Source: DASPTB01 sp035623615 (lineage in GTDB: Bacteria; Actinomycetota; UBA4738). From it: 12,579 nt of DNA. The stretch covers positions 1 to 12,579 of the forward strand of contig DASPTB010000103.1 of NCBI GenBank assembly GCA_035623615.1, read 5' to 3'. Positions 1 to 7,019 of this stretch are shown one piece after another (positions within the stretch are counted from its first letter, which is position 1; each line of letters opens with the position of its first letter). The notes under the pieces were generated by a model. That model worked only from the letters and a program-made list of their open reading frames with translations. It was not told the origin of the DNA and did not search any database. The translations under genes and the position numbers were made by a program.

Positions 1-2184
1 GTCGCGGCCTCCTCGGCCGCGTCCGAAGCGGTCGCGTCCACTCCCGCCGGCGCCGTCGTCGCGTCGGTCCAGGTCGCCCGCGACGGCTCCGCACCGGAGG
101 TCTCCGGTCCCGAGCCCACCTTCTTCAACCGCGAGCTCTCGTGGCTCGACTTCAACGCCCGGGTGCTGGCGCTGGCGGAGAACCAAGGCATCCCGCTGCT
201 CGAGCGCCTGAAGTTCCTCGCGATCTTCGACAACAACCTGGACGAGTTCTTCCAGGTGCGCGTCGCGGGCTTGAAGGAGCAGCTGGTCTCCGGCCTGCAC
301 GTGCAGTCGCCGGACGGCCTGACGCCCGGCGAGCAGATCGAGCAGATCCGCGAGCGCGTGCAGGCGCTCGACGCGCGCGTGACCGAGGTGTTCGTCGACG
401 ACCTGCTCCCGCAGCTACGGAGTGAGGGGATCCTCGTCCTCGCGTGGGACGAGCTGTCGGCGCCCGACCGCGAGCACCTGAGCGAGGTGTTCGCGCGCGA
501 CGTCTTCCCCGTGCTCACGCCGCTGTCGGTCGACACCGCGCACCCGTTCCCCTACATCTCGAACCTCTCGCTGAACCTCGCCGTCGTCGTGCGCGATCCG
601 ACGACGCGTCACACGCGCTTCGCGCGACTGAAGGTGCCCGCGATCCTGCCCCGGTACCTGCGCGTTGGCGACCGACTCGCGTTCGTTCCGCTCGACCAGG
701 TGATCGCCGCGCACCTCGAGGAGCTCTTCCCCGGGATGGAGATCGTCTCGACGCACACGTTCCGCATCACGAGGAACGCCGACCTCGAGCTGGAGGAGGA
801 CGAGGCGGACGACCTGCTCCTCGCCGTCGAGGAGAACCTCCGGCAGCGCCGCCTCTCGCAGATGGTGGTCCGTCTCGAGGTCGACCAGGCGATCGGCGAG
901 CGCTCGCTCTCGCTGCTCATGCGCGAGCTCGGGCTGCAGCCCAACGACGTGTACGAGGTCAAACGTCAGCTCGGGCTGCAGGGTCTGTGGGAGCTGTACG
1001 GCATCGATCGTCCCGACCTGAAGGAACCGCCGTGGACCCCGACGACGCAGGCGCGCCTCGCGCCGGTCGACGGGGCGTCGCGCGATCTCTTCGCCGAGAT
1101 TCGCGCCGGCGACATCCTCGTGCACCATCCGTACGACTCGTTCCACACCTCGGTCGCGGCGTTCGTCGACCGCGCCGCCCGCGACCCGCACGTCCTTGCG
1201 ATCAAGCAGACGCTGTACCGCACGTCCGGCCGCGAGAGCCCGATCGTACGGTCGCTCATCCGCGCGGCGAACTCGGGGAAGCAGGTCGCGGCGCTCGTCG
1301 AGCTCAAGGCACGGTTCGACGAGGAGGCGAACATCAACTGGGCGCGAGTTCTCGAAGAGGCGGGCGTCCACGTCGTGTACGGCCTCGTCGGGCTGAAGAC
1401 GCACTCGAAGGTCACGCTCGTCGTCCGCAGAGAGGGCGACCAGCTGCGGCGCTACGTCCACGTCGGCACCGGGAACTACAACCCGGCCACCGCGACGATC
1501 TACGAGGACGTCGGGCTGCTCTCCGCGGATCCCGATCTCGGGACCGACGTGACGGACCTCTTCAACTTCCTGACGGGGTACAGTCGCCAGGTCGACTACC
1601 GAAAGCTGCTCGTCGCGCCGCTGACACTCCGGCGGCGGCTGACGGAGATGATCGAGGCGCAGTCGCGTCCGGGTGGCCGGATCGTGCTGAAGATGAACAG
1701 CCTCGTCGACGTCAGGATGATCCGAACGCTCTACGCCGCGTCGAGTGCGGGGGCCGAGATCGATCTCATCGTGCGCGGCATCTGCTGCCTCAAGCCGGGC
1801 GTCGAGGGGCTCTCGGACCGGATCCGGGTCCGGTCGCTGGTCGGCCGGTTCCTCGAGCACTCCCGCATCTTCCGGTTCGGCGCGGACGCCGAGGGACCCG
1901 AGTACTACATCGGGTCGGCCGACCTGATGCCGCGAAACCTGGACAACCGCGTGGAGGCCGTCACGCCGGTGCTGGATTCCGACCTGCGAGCGGGCGTGCA
2001 GGAGATCCTCGATGTCGAGCTCAGCGACGACGTGCTCGCGTGGGAGCTCGGTCCGGACGGCGAGTGGACGAAGGTGCCGACCGTGCGGGGGATCGAGACG
2101 CACGTCCGGCTGGAGGAGTTCGCTCTGGCCCGCGCCGCCGGGTCGCCCGCTCCGCACGCGGCGACGCCAGCGACACATGCGTGA
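1..2184 (+). CDS. ppk1: Polyphosphate kinase 1 (5' end outside window)
   Basis: PPK1 reversibly moves the gamma-phosphate of ATP onto a growing inorganic polyphosphate chain. The frame is open from base 1, so the start codon lies upstream; 727 residues are visible. About 40 low-complexity Ala/Ser/Val/Pro-rich residues come first, then the classic PPK1 N-terminus (FFNRELSWLDFNARVL, codons from about 121). The middle domain ends near HHPYDSF (about 1123-1143), followed by the phospholipase-D-like catalytic half: IKQTLYRTSG, LVELKARFDEEANI, KTHSK, HVGTGNYNP. The KTHSK histidine (codon 1402-1404) matches the phosphorylated histidine of the family, and the EHSRIFRFG histidine (1858-1860) matches the second catalytic one. 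Nothing essential is missing in the visible part. The stop overlaps the next gene by 8 nt, so it heads a polyP operon. The mycobacterial ppk1 also lies beside mutT1, as here. Confidence 0.97.
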   Translation, partial: VAASSAASEAVASTPAGAVVASVQVARDGSAPEVSGPEPTFFNRELSWLDFNARVLALAENQGIPLLERLKFLAIFDNNLDEFFQVRVAGLKEQLVSGLHVQSPDGLTPGEQIEQIRERVQALDARVTEVFVDDLLPQLRSEGILVLAWDELSAPDREHLSEVFARDVFPVLTPLSVDTAHPFPYISNLSLNLAVVVRDPTTRHTRFARLKVPAILPRYLRVGDRLAFVPLDQVIAAHLEELFPGMEIVSTHTFRITRNADLELEEDEADDLLLAVEENLRQRRLSQMVVRLEVDQAIGERSLSLLMRELGLQPNDVYEVKRQLGLQGLWELYGIDRPDLKEPPWTPTTQARLAPVDGASRDLFAEIRAGDILVHHPYDSFHTSVAAFVDRAARDPHVLAIKQTLYRTSGRESPIVRSLIRAANSGKQVAALVELKARFDEEANINWARVLEEAGVHVVYGLVGLKTHSKVTLVVRREGDQLRRYVHVGTGNYNPATATIYEDVGLLSADPDLGTDVTDLFNFLTGYSRQVDYRKLLVAPLTLRRRLTEMIEAQSRPGGRIVLKMNSLVDVRMIRTLYAASSAGAEIDLIVRGICCLKPGVEGLSDRIRVRSLVGRFLEHSRIFRFGADAEGPEYYIGSADLMPRNLDNRVEAVTPVLDSDLRAGVQEILDVELSDDVLAWELGPDGEWTKVPTVRGIETHVRLEEFALARAAGSPAPHAATPATHA

Positions 2185-3649
2185 GCGCGAGCTGAAGTTC
2201 ATCGTTCCCGAGGATTTCTCCTGGACGGACGTGGACCTCGGCAAGGAGTTCCATCTCGTTGCCCAGGAACCCATTCGGTACGACACGGTGTACGTCGACA
2301 CGACCGACCTTCGGCTTGCCGGGTGGGGATGCAGCCTTCGCCACCGCAGCGGCGAGGGGTGGACCTTGAAGCTGGCGCCGACCGCGGACGGGCTGCTCTT
2401 GGAGCGGCCGGAGCTCGAGTTCCACGACGCATCCGAGGTTCCGGTCGCTGCGCTCGCGATCGTCGCCGCGTACACCCGCGGCTCGGTCGTTCGCCCGGCG
2501 GTCACCCTGCAAACGGTTCGCTCACCGTTCAGACTGGAGGACGACGAGGCACATCTCCTCGGCACCGCGACGGTCGACGACGTCTCGGTGCGCGGCAGCG
2601 GCGGCGCGCGCTTCCACGAAGCCGAGCTGGAGCTCGCGGAAGGCGTGCCCGGCGACATCGCGAAGCACGTCCGCAAGCGGATGAAGAAGGCGGGCGGCGG
2701 CCGGCCCGATCCGACGCCCAAATACCTGCGGGCGCTCGGCGCGCGGGCGCGACCGAATGCCGATATCGTTCTGCCCCAGCTGGATCAGCCGAGGTCGCTC
2801 GGCGACCTCGCGCTGTCGGCCATCGCCGGGGCCACGATGCGACTGATGCAGAACGACCCCCTGGTGCGGGCCGGCGGCGACGACGAGGCGGTGCACCAGG
2901 CACGGGTGGCCACGCGCCGGCTGCGGTCGGACCTGCGGACGTTCCACGAGCTGCTCGAGCCGGCCTGGGCTGCCGACATGCTCGCCGAGCTCAAGTGGCT
3001 CGGGGGTCTCATCGGCGAGCTTCGCGACACCGACGTCCTTCGGCGCCGGATCCAGGGCCGGGTCGCCGCCCTTCCGGCGACGAGCCGAGGCGGCGCCGAC
3101 CGCGTCCTGCGCGCGCTCGACGCCCGCCGCCGGAAGGCGCGGCGAAGCCTGATGGCCGGCATGACCGAGGAGCGCTACACGCGGCTGGTCGAGAACGTGC
3201 TGAGGGCCTCGCGCAATCCGGGGTTCGATCCGGCTCGCAGCTCGCGGCGCGCGTCCGCGGCGATCGTGTTCCTGGAAGATCCGGTTCGCAAGCTGCGCCG
3301 CGCCGTCGGGCGGCTCCCGGCTCGCCCGACCGACCAAGCCCTGCACGACATCCGCATTCGGGCCAAGCGTGTGCGGTACGCCGCCGAGGCCGTCGCGCCG
3401 GGACTCGGCAAGAAGGCTGCGGCGGTCGCAACGTCGGCCGCCGCGCTCCAGGACGTGTTGGGCGAGCACCAGGACGCCGTGGTCGCCCAGGAGTGGCTGG
3501 CGTCGCGCTTGCCGAGGGCCGACGAGACCGAGGCCGCAGCCCTGAACCGGCTCATGCGGTCCGAGCGAGCGGCCACGCGGCAGGCGCGTTCCCGGTGGCA
3601 GACCGCGTGGGACGAGCTGGATCATCGGTTGAAGAAGGCCGAGCTGTGA
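2177..3649 (+). CDS. CYTH and CHAD domain protein (triphosphate tunnel fold plus polyP-binding domain)
   Basis: A 490-aa two-domain protein. Residues 1-195 are a CYTH/triphosphate tunnel domain with the diagnostic ExExK motif at E3-E5-K7, the basic strand residues R55, R57 and K65 in a typical LRHRSGEGWTLKL stretch, and acidic strand residues E148, E150 and E152. These metal- and phosphate-binding residues look intact, so inorganic triphosphatase or short-chain polyphosphatase activity is plausible. Residues about 205-480 form a CHAD helical domain with its paired basic motifs, VHQARVATRRLRSDLR (H240, R243, R247, R248, R250) and LHDIRIRAKRVRYAAE (H390, R393, K397, R400, Y401), plus GEHQD near 430. 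CHAD domains are known to bind polyP. The ATG at 2177 is chosen because it puts ExExK at the extreme N-terminus, as the family requires, and overlaps the ppk1 stop by 8 nt. Longer upstream readings lie inside ppk1. The next gene starts within this stop codon. Substrate specificity is inference. Confidence 0.93.
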   Translation: MRERELKFIVPEDFSWTDVDLGKEFHLVAQEPIRYDTVYVDTTDLRLAGWGCSLRHRSGEGWTLKLAPTADGLLLERPELEFHDASEVPVAALAIVAAYTRGSVVRPAVTLQTVRSPFRLEDDEAHLLGTATVDDVSVRGSGGARFHEAELELAEGVPGDIAKHVRKRMKKAGGGRPDPTPKYLRALGARARPNADIVLPQLDQPRSLGDLALSAIAGATMRLMQNDPLVRAGGDDEAVHQARVATRRLRSDLRTFHELLEPAWAADMLAELKWLGGLIGELRDTDVLRRRIQGRVAALPATSRGGADRVLRALDARRRKARRSLMAGMTEERYTRLVENVLRASRNPGFDPARSSRRASAAIVFLEDPVRKLRRAVGRLPARPTDQALHDIRIRAKRVRYAAEAVAPGLGKKAAAVATSAAALQDVLGEHQDAVVAQEWLASRLPRADETEAAALNRLMRSERAATRQARSRWQTAWDELDHRLKKAEL

Positions 3650-4074
3650 CCCGGGAGGCAGCGGAGGCCGGCTCCCCGGTGGTGCGCGCCGGCGGAGGCG
3701 TCGTCGTGGACGCCGAGGGACGTGTCGCGGTCGTGCACCGTCCGAAGTACGACGACTGGACGCTCCCGAAGGGAAAGCTCTTCGACGGCGAGGAGCCGCT
3801 CGCGGGTGCGCTGCGCGAAGTGGAGGAGGAGACGGGGCATCGCTGCATCGCGGTCGAGTCGCTCGGCGCGCTCGAGTACACGGACCGGCAGGGCCGCACG
3901 AAGGTGGTCGACTACTGGCTGATGGAGCCGGTCGACGGAGCGTTTTCGCCGGGAGACGAGGTCGACGAGACCCGGTGGCTGCTCCACGCGGAGGCCGAGG
4001 AGCTGCTGACCTTCGGCCGGGACGCGGACATCGTCAAGAGAGGTCTTCGGGCGTGGGCGCAGCGGCGTACCTAA
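3646..4074 (+). CDS. Nudix hydrolase, MutT1-like
   Basis: A 142-aa Nudix phosphohydrolase with a perfect Nudix box, GX5EX7REUXEEXGU, at residues 43-65 (G43, E49, R57, E58, E61, E62, G64). The lead-in HRPKYDDWTLPKGK is like the Nudix half of mycobacterial MutT1, which removes 8-oxo-GTP/8-oxo-dGTP and cleaves diadenosine polyphosphates. The GTG start shares a GTGA overlap with the CHAD gene stop, so translation is very probably coupled. In mycobacteria MutT1 is one polypeptide with a C-terminal histidine-phosphatase domain and its gene lies beside ppk1. Here the phosphatase is the separate next gene, overlapping by 22 nt. The substrate could be 8-oxo-purine nucleotides, Ap4A-type dinucleotides or another nucleoside diphosphate derivative; sequence alone does not decide. 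The function class is certain, the MutT1 equivalence likely. Confidence 0.93.
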   Translation: MTREAAEAGSPVVRAGGGVVVDAEGRVAVVHRPKYDDWTLPKGKLFDGEEPLAGALREVEEETGHRCIAVESLGALEYTDRQGRTKVVDYWLMEPVDGAFSPGDEVDETRWLLHAEAEELLTFGRDADIVKRGLRAWAQRRT

Positions 4075-4529
4075 TCCGCCACGCGCGGGCCGGCAGGCGG
4101 TCGATGTGGAAGGGCCCCGACGACGAGCGGCCGCTGTCCGGGAAGGGCCGGCAGCAGGCGCGCTGGATCGCTCGCCGGTTGCGGGACGAGCCGATCACGC
4201 GCATCGTCTCGAGCCCGTTCGCTCGGTGCGTGCAGACCGTCGAGCCGCTGGCGGCCGCCCTCGGCCTGGTGGTCGAGCAGGACTCCCTCCTGGCGGAGGG
4301 GAGCGGCGTCGGGCACGTCGCACGGCTCGCCCGCGCCACGCCCGACGGGGCCCGTCTCGCGCTCGCGTCGCACGGCGACGTCATCCTCGGCCTGCTCGGG
4401 TCGCTCGAGGCAGCGGGCGTTCCACTCGACTCCGAGGTCGTCGCGCGGAAGGGTTCCACCTGGCGCCTCGACGTCGTCGGTGGCGAGATCGTCCGTGGAC
4501 GGTACGTTCCTGCTCCGGGGGAGCCATGA
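4053..4529 (+). CDS. Histidine phosphatase family protein, SixA/MutT1 C-terminal-like
   Basis: A 158-aa single-domain histidine phosphatase. The catalytic LIRHA motif is at residues 7-11 with nucleophile H10 and R9. SSPFARCVQT (53-62) supplies the second arginine, R58. E82 is the likely proton donor and ASHGD (105-109) gives the second active-site histidine, H107. The short length without lid insertions fits the SixA branch and also the phosphatase half of mycobacterial MutT1. Start chosen: GTG 4053, with a purine-rich AAGAGAGG about 9 nt upstream and only a few residues before the RHA motif, as usual. An earlier ATG at 3975 lies deep inside the Nudix gene and would add unrelated sequence. 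The 22-nt overlap with the Nudix gene indicates coupled expression. SixA proteins dephosphorylate phosphohistidine, whereas the MutT1 half acts on nucleotide diphosphates; position favours the nucleotide role (inference). Confidence 0.9.
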   Translation: MGAAAYLIRHARAGRRSMWKGPDDERPLSGKGRQQARWIARRLRDEPITRIVSSPFARCVQTVEPLAAALGLVVEQDSLLAEGSGVGHVARLARATPDGARLALASHGDVILGLLGSLEAAGVPLDSEVVARKGSTWRLDVVGGEIVRGRYVPAPGEP

Positions 4530-4630
4530 CGCCTGTGCTCGCCGGCGGGCTCCGGCGGTTCGCACACCCCGGTGGGTTGTTCGCCCACTATTCACCTGAG
4601 AATCACGGGAGCCTCAGAGATGCCGGATAG
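4526..4630 (+). CDS. Possible 34-aa leader or coupling ORF
   Basis: This short ORF starts with an ATG that overlaps the phosphatase stop (ATGA). It has a strong ribosome-binding-like run, GGGGGAG, at 4517-4523, 2 nt upstream, the same arrangement as at pncB. It ends at a TAG (4628-4630) 8 nt past the proposed ppx ATG. The peptide is rich in Gly, Arg and His, has no recognisable domain, and is not hydrophobic. It could be a real small protein, a device coupling ppx translation to the operon, or a chance ORF in the spacer. Without it the 90 nt between the two genes (4530-4619) are non-coding and I see no convincing promoter there. Confidence 0.25.
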   Translation: MTPVLAGGLRRFAHPGGLFAHYSPENHGSLRDAG

Positions 4631-5573
4631 CGTTGAGAACGGAATGCGGGTCGGGGTCATGGACCTTGGAAGCAGCTCGTTCCGGCTGGACGTCGCCGAA
4701 GCGGGGCCGTCGGGCCGCATCCGCCATCTGGTCCGCAAGCGCGAAGACCTCTTCCTCGGACTCGTCGTCGGACGCGAGGGTCGCGTTCCCGATGCAGAGG
4801 CCGACGCCGCCGTCGAAGCCGTGCGTCGCCTGCAGCGTGTGGCCCGTCGCCAGGACGTCGACCACCTGATCGTCGTCGCCACGAGCGCCCTGCGGGACGC
4901 CGCCAACCGCGACGAGATGGCCAAGCGGCTCGGGAAGGCGCTCGGCGAGCCCGTGCGCTTCCTGACCGGCGACGACGAGGCCAAGCTGACGTACGCGGCG
5001 ATGCGCGCCCACCTGCGACTGAACGGCGACCCGTTGCTCGGGGTCGACCTTGGCGGCGGCAGCCTCGAGCTCGCCGCCGGGCACGGCGAGACGCTCGAAC
5101 GGACGTGGTCCCTTCCTCTCGGCTCGGCGCGGCTGACCGGGAAGTTCGTGCGCAGCGACCCGATGACGTCCGCCGAAGCCGACCGTCTGTCGCTGTACGT
5201 GCGGAACCAGTTGCGTCCTGTGGTCGTCGCGCACGGCAACCTCGAGCGCGTGGCGGTTGCCGGCGGGACGGCGAAGGCGCTTGCCCGCTTGCTCGCCCCG
5301 AAGAAGCGTTCGGTGTCGGGGATGATCCTGACCGGCGAGGCGCTGTGGTCGCTCCGTGACCTGCTCACCGGGGCCTCGCTCCACGAGAAGCTCGAGCTGC
5401 CCGGCATGGTCGCGCGCCGCGCCGGAGTCATCGGCGCCGGCGCGGTCGTCCTCTCCTCGCTCGTGGCGATGCTCCGTGTTCCCGGGCTCACGGTGAGCGA
5501 GTGGGGCGTCCGCGAAGGGATCATCCTCGAAGCGGTGGGGCTCGTGCCCGACCGCGAGCCGGCCGTCGCCTGA
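4620..5573 (+). CDS. ppx: Ppx/GppA family exopolyphosphatase or pppGpp phosphohydrolase
   Basis: A 317-aa ASKHA-fold phosphatase, the short two-domain form found in actinobacteria. Phosphate-1 loop: VMDLGSSSFRL (D15-L23). ATSALRDAAN spans 87-96. FLTGDDEAKLTY supplies the catalytic-type glutamate E120. Phosphate-2 loop: VDLGGGSLEL (142-151). An AGGT adenosine-type motif lies near 220, and the C-terminal signature is TVSEWGVREG. The first loop has Ser where most family members have Asn (DLGSN). The ATG at 4620 is preceded by GGGAG at 4607-4611 with good spacing. An in-frame ATG at 4644 (MRVGVMDLG) fits homologue N-termini equally well and is the main alternative. The family cleaves terminal phosphates from polyP or from pppGpp. 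Position beside ppk1 and a CHAD protein favours polyP breakdown (inference). A short-form HD domain is absent. Confidence 0.92.
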   Translation: MPDSVENGMRVGVMDLGSSSFRLDVAEAGPSGRIRHLVRKREDLFLGLVVGREGRVPDAEADAAVEAVRRLQRVARRQDVDHLIVVATSALRDAANRDEMAKRLGKALGEPVRFLTGDDEAKLTYAAMRAHLRLNGDPLLGVDLGGGSLELAAGHGETLERTWSLPLGSARLTGKFVRSDPMTSAEADRLSLYVRNQLRPVVVAHGNLERVAVAGGTAKALARLLAPKKRSVSGMILTGEALWSLRDLLTGASLHEKLELPGMVARRAGVIGAGAVVLSSLVAMLRVPGLTVSEWGVREGIILEAVGLVPDREPAVA

Positions 5574-5580
5574 GGGCGAC
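5565..5580. terminator. Hairpin across the ppx stop, between convergent genes
   Basis: A perfect 6-bp GC-rich stem, GTCGCC / GGCGAC, with a TGAG loop that contains the ppx stop codon. It lies just before the 19-nt gap between convergent ppx and pncB, where a bidirectional terminator is expected. No T-run follows on either strand, so it would be atypical; the call rests on position and stem only. Confidence 0.35.
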
Positions 5581-5592
5581 ACCGGGGCCCGC

Positions 5593-6936
5593 CTAACGCG
5601 ACGCCCGATCTTCCGAGAGGACGGCCGTGCGCGCCTCCGCCGCCAGCGCCTCGAGCCGGGGCGACATCCGAACCTCGGGCGGCTGCGGCGCTCGGACGTC
5701 CAGCGCCGGCTCGGGCACGCGCGGGAGATCAGCCTCGAACCGCTCGCGCGCTGCGGCGACGGCGGCAGGCGGGGCGGGCGCCGGGGAAGCACGTCGCCCG
5801 TTCGCCATGACCCGCACCAGCAGGGACTCCGCCCCGTCGGGCGGTGGCTCGCCGCGCAGCGTCACGAGGTCGCCGGAACCCGTGCGATACACCTGTTTCG
5901 CGCCGGGCACCGAGATCTTGTCGGCCGACAGCTTCATCACAGGGCGGCCGTCGTACTCGGCGAGCTTGTAGGCGGTGTCGAGGTACGGCGCGTCGGCGGA
6001 GACGCCCATGCGAGTCCCGACCCCGAAGGCGTCGATCGGAGCGCCTGCTCGCACCAGATCGTCGATGTCGAGCTCGTCCAGCCCGCCGCTCACGAAGATG
6101 CGGACCTGCGGGAGTCCGGCGTCGTCGAGCACGGCGCGCGCCTGCGTGGAGAGCGCGAGCAGGTCGCCGCTGTCCAGCCGGATACCGAGCGGAGGTTCGA
6201 GCCCGAGCTCGCGGATGACGTCGATCGCCGTGCGCACCCCGCCGAGGGTGTCGTACGTGTCGACGAGGAACGTCGTGCGGTGGGGGAAGTCGGTCGCGAA
6301 GGCGCGGAACGCGTCCGCCTCGCTGGGGAACGCCTCGATGTAGGAGTGCGCCATCGTTCCGGCGGCGCGCAGGCCGTACCGGCGCGCCGCCGCCACGTTG
6401 CTCGTGGCGGTGAAACCCGCGATCGCCGAGTTGCGCGCGACGGCGTCGGCCGCGTCGGTTCCCTGCGTTCGGCGGAAGGAGAAATCCACCACGTCGCGCC
6501 CGGCCGCCGCCAGCCGGCACCGCGCCGCCTTCGACGCGACGGTCGTGTGGAAGGTGAGCAAGTTCAGCAGCAGCGTCTCGACCAACTGTCCCTCGGGAAG
6601 CGGCGCTGTGACCTCGAGCAGCGGCTCGCCCGCGTACGCCACGCGCCCCTCAGGAATCGCCCACACGTCGCCGGTGAACCGTAGCGAGCCCAGTGCCTCG
6701 ATGTCCGCCTCGGAGAAGCCGAGCTCGTCGTGCAGGTGCTGCAGCTCGTCGGCCTCGAATCGGAACGCTTCGAGGAAGTCGAGCGCCGGCTCGAGCCCGG
6801 CGGCGACGAGGAACCCACGAGCGGGGGGCAGGCGCCGGACGAAGAGGCTGAACGTCGCGGCCCGGGTCATGCCGCGGCGCAGGTAGCTCGCCGCCATGTT
6901 GAGCTCGTACAGATCGGTCGCGAGTGCGCCTGTCAC
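5593..6936 (-). CDS. pncB: Nicotinate phosphoribosyltransferase
   Basis: A 447-aa enzyme that joins nicotinic acid and PRPP to make nicotinate mononucleotide, driven by ATP hydrolysis, in NAD salvage. Family landmarks in order: N-terminal ALATDLYELNM (4-14); FSFRRTQGTDAA near 152-163; GTMAHSYIEAFP (193-204), whose H197 is the probable phosphorylated histidine; GIRLDSGDLLAL (251-262) and VSGGLDE (282-288) in the phosphate-binding barrel; FGVGTRMG; and LSADKISVPGAKQVYRTG (336-353). The tail after about 380 is Pro/Ala-rich and less conserved. The start is GTG at 6934-6936 with GGGGGGAG at 6939-6946 just upstream, and it places TDLYELNM at the usual N-terminal position. The gene is convergent with ppx (19 nt apart) and divergent from the EamA gene, so it is its own unit with a promoter in 6937-7019. 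Confidence 0.96.
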   Translation of the reverse strand: MTGALATDLYELNMAASYLRRGMTRAATFSLFVRRLPPARGFLVAAGLEPALDFLEAFRFEADELQHLHDELGFSEADIEALGSLRFTGDVWAIPEGRVAYAGEPLLEVTAPLPEGQLVETLLLNLLTFHTTVASKAARCRLAAAGRDVVDFSFRRTQGTDAADAVARNSAIAGFTATSNVAAARRYGLRAAGTMAHSYIEAFPSEADAFRAFATDFPHRTTFLVDTYDTLGGVRTAIDVIRELGLEPPLGIRLDSGDLLALSTQARAVLDDAGLPQVRIFVSGGLDELDIDDLVRAGAPIDAFGVGTRMGVSADAPYLDTAYKLAEYDGRPVMKLSADKISVPGAKQVYRTGSGDLVTLRGEPPPDGAESLLVRVMANGRRASPAPAPPAAVAAARERFEADLPRVPEPALDVRAPQPPEVRMSPRLEALAAEARTAVLSEDRASR

Positions 6937-6958
6937 GGCTCCCCCCGGTGCGACAAGC

Positions 6959-6964
6959 AGGCTA
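6959..6964 (-). promoter_or_regulatory. Candidate -10 box of pncB
   Basis: On the minus strand a TAGCCT hexamer ends 22 nt before the pncB GTG. That would give a leader of about 15 nt holding the GGGGGGAG ribosome-binding site. No clear -35 hexamer is visible at 16-18 nt; that stretch is instead occupied by a palindrome (6968-6979). Confidence 0.4.
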
Positions 6965-6967
6965 GCA

Positions 6968-6979
6968 GTCCGGCCGGAC
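6968..6979. promoter_or_regulatory. 12-bp palindrome in the pncB/EamA divergent spacer, possible operator
   Basis: GTCCGGCCGGAC is a perfect inverted repeat lying 3 nt upstream of the proposed pncB -10 box, between where -10 and -35 would be. A dimeric repressor there could block pncB. It does not match an operator I can name with confidence, and GC-rich DNA gives such palindromes by chance. Confidence 0.3.
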
Positions 6980-7007
6980 GGCCCCGAGTCGATCCGGCCG
7001 CCGCCGG

Positions 7008-7013
7008 TAGGGT
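7008..7013 (+). promoter_or_regulatory. -10 box of an apparently leaderless EamA transcript
   Basis: TAGGGT ends exactly 6 nt before the ATG at 7020. This is the layout of leaderless actinobacterial mRNAs, in which transcription starts at the A of the start codon. There is no separate ribosome-binding site, which fits. No clear -35 is seen. Confidence 0.55.
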
Positions 7014-7019
7014 AGCGAC

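Noticed and set aside
444..2195. 583-codon + strand frame inside ppk1
   Set aside because: Arg/Ala/Pro-rich out-of-frame shadow; the PPK1 frame has every catalytic motif.
415..2721. 768-codon open frame on the minus strand opposite ppk1 and the CYTH-CHAD gene
   Set aside because: It is the antisense shadow of well-supported genes in GC-rich DNA; the translation is Arg/Asp/Val-rich with no recognisable domain and spans two real genes.
2522..3625. Long minus-strand frame opposite the CHAD domain
   Set aside because: Antisense shadow with no motif; the + strand CHAD signatures are unambiguous.
4577..4603. Promoter (TTGTTC ... GAGAAT) ahead of ppx
   Set aside because: Spacing is only 15 nt and the -10 is poor; not strong enough to list as a feature.
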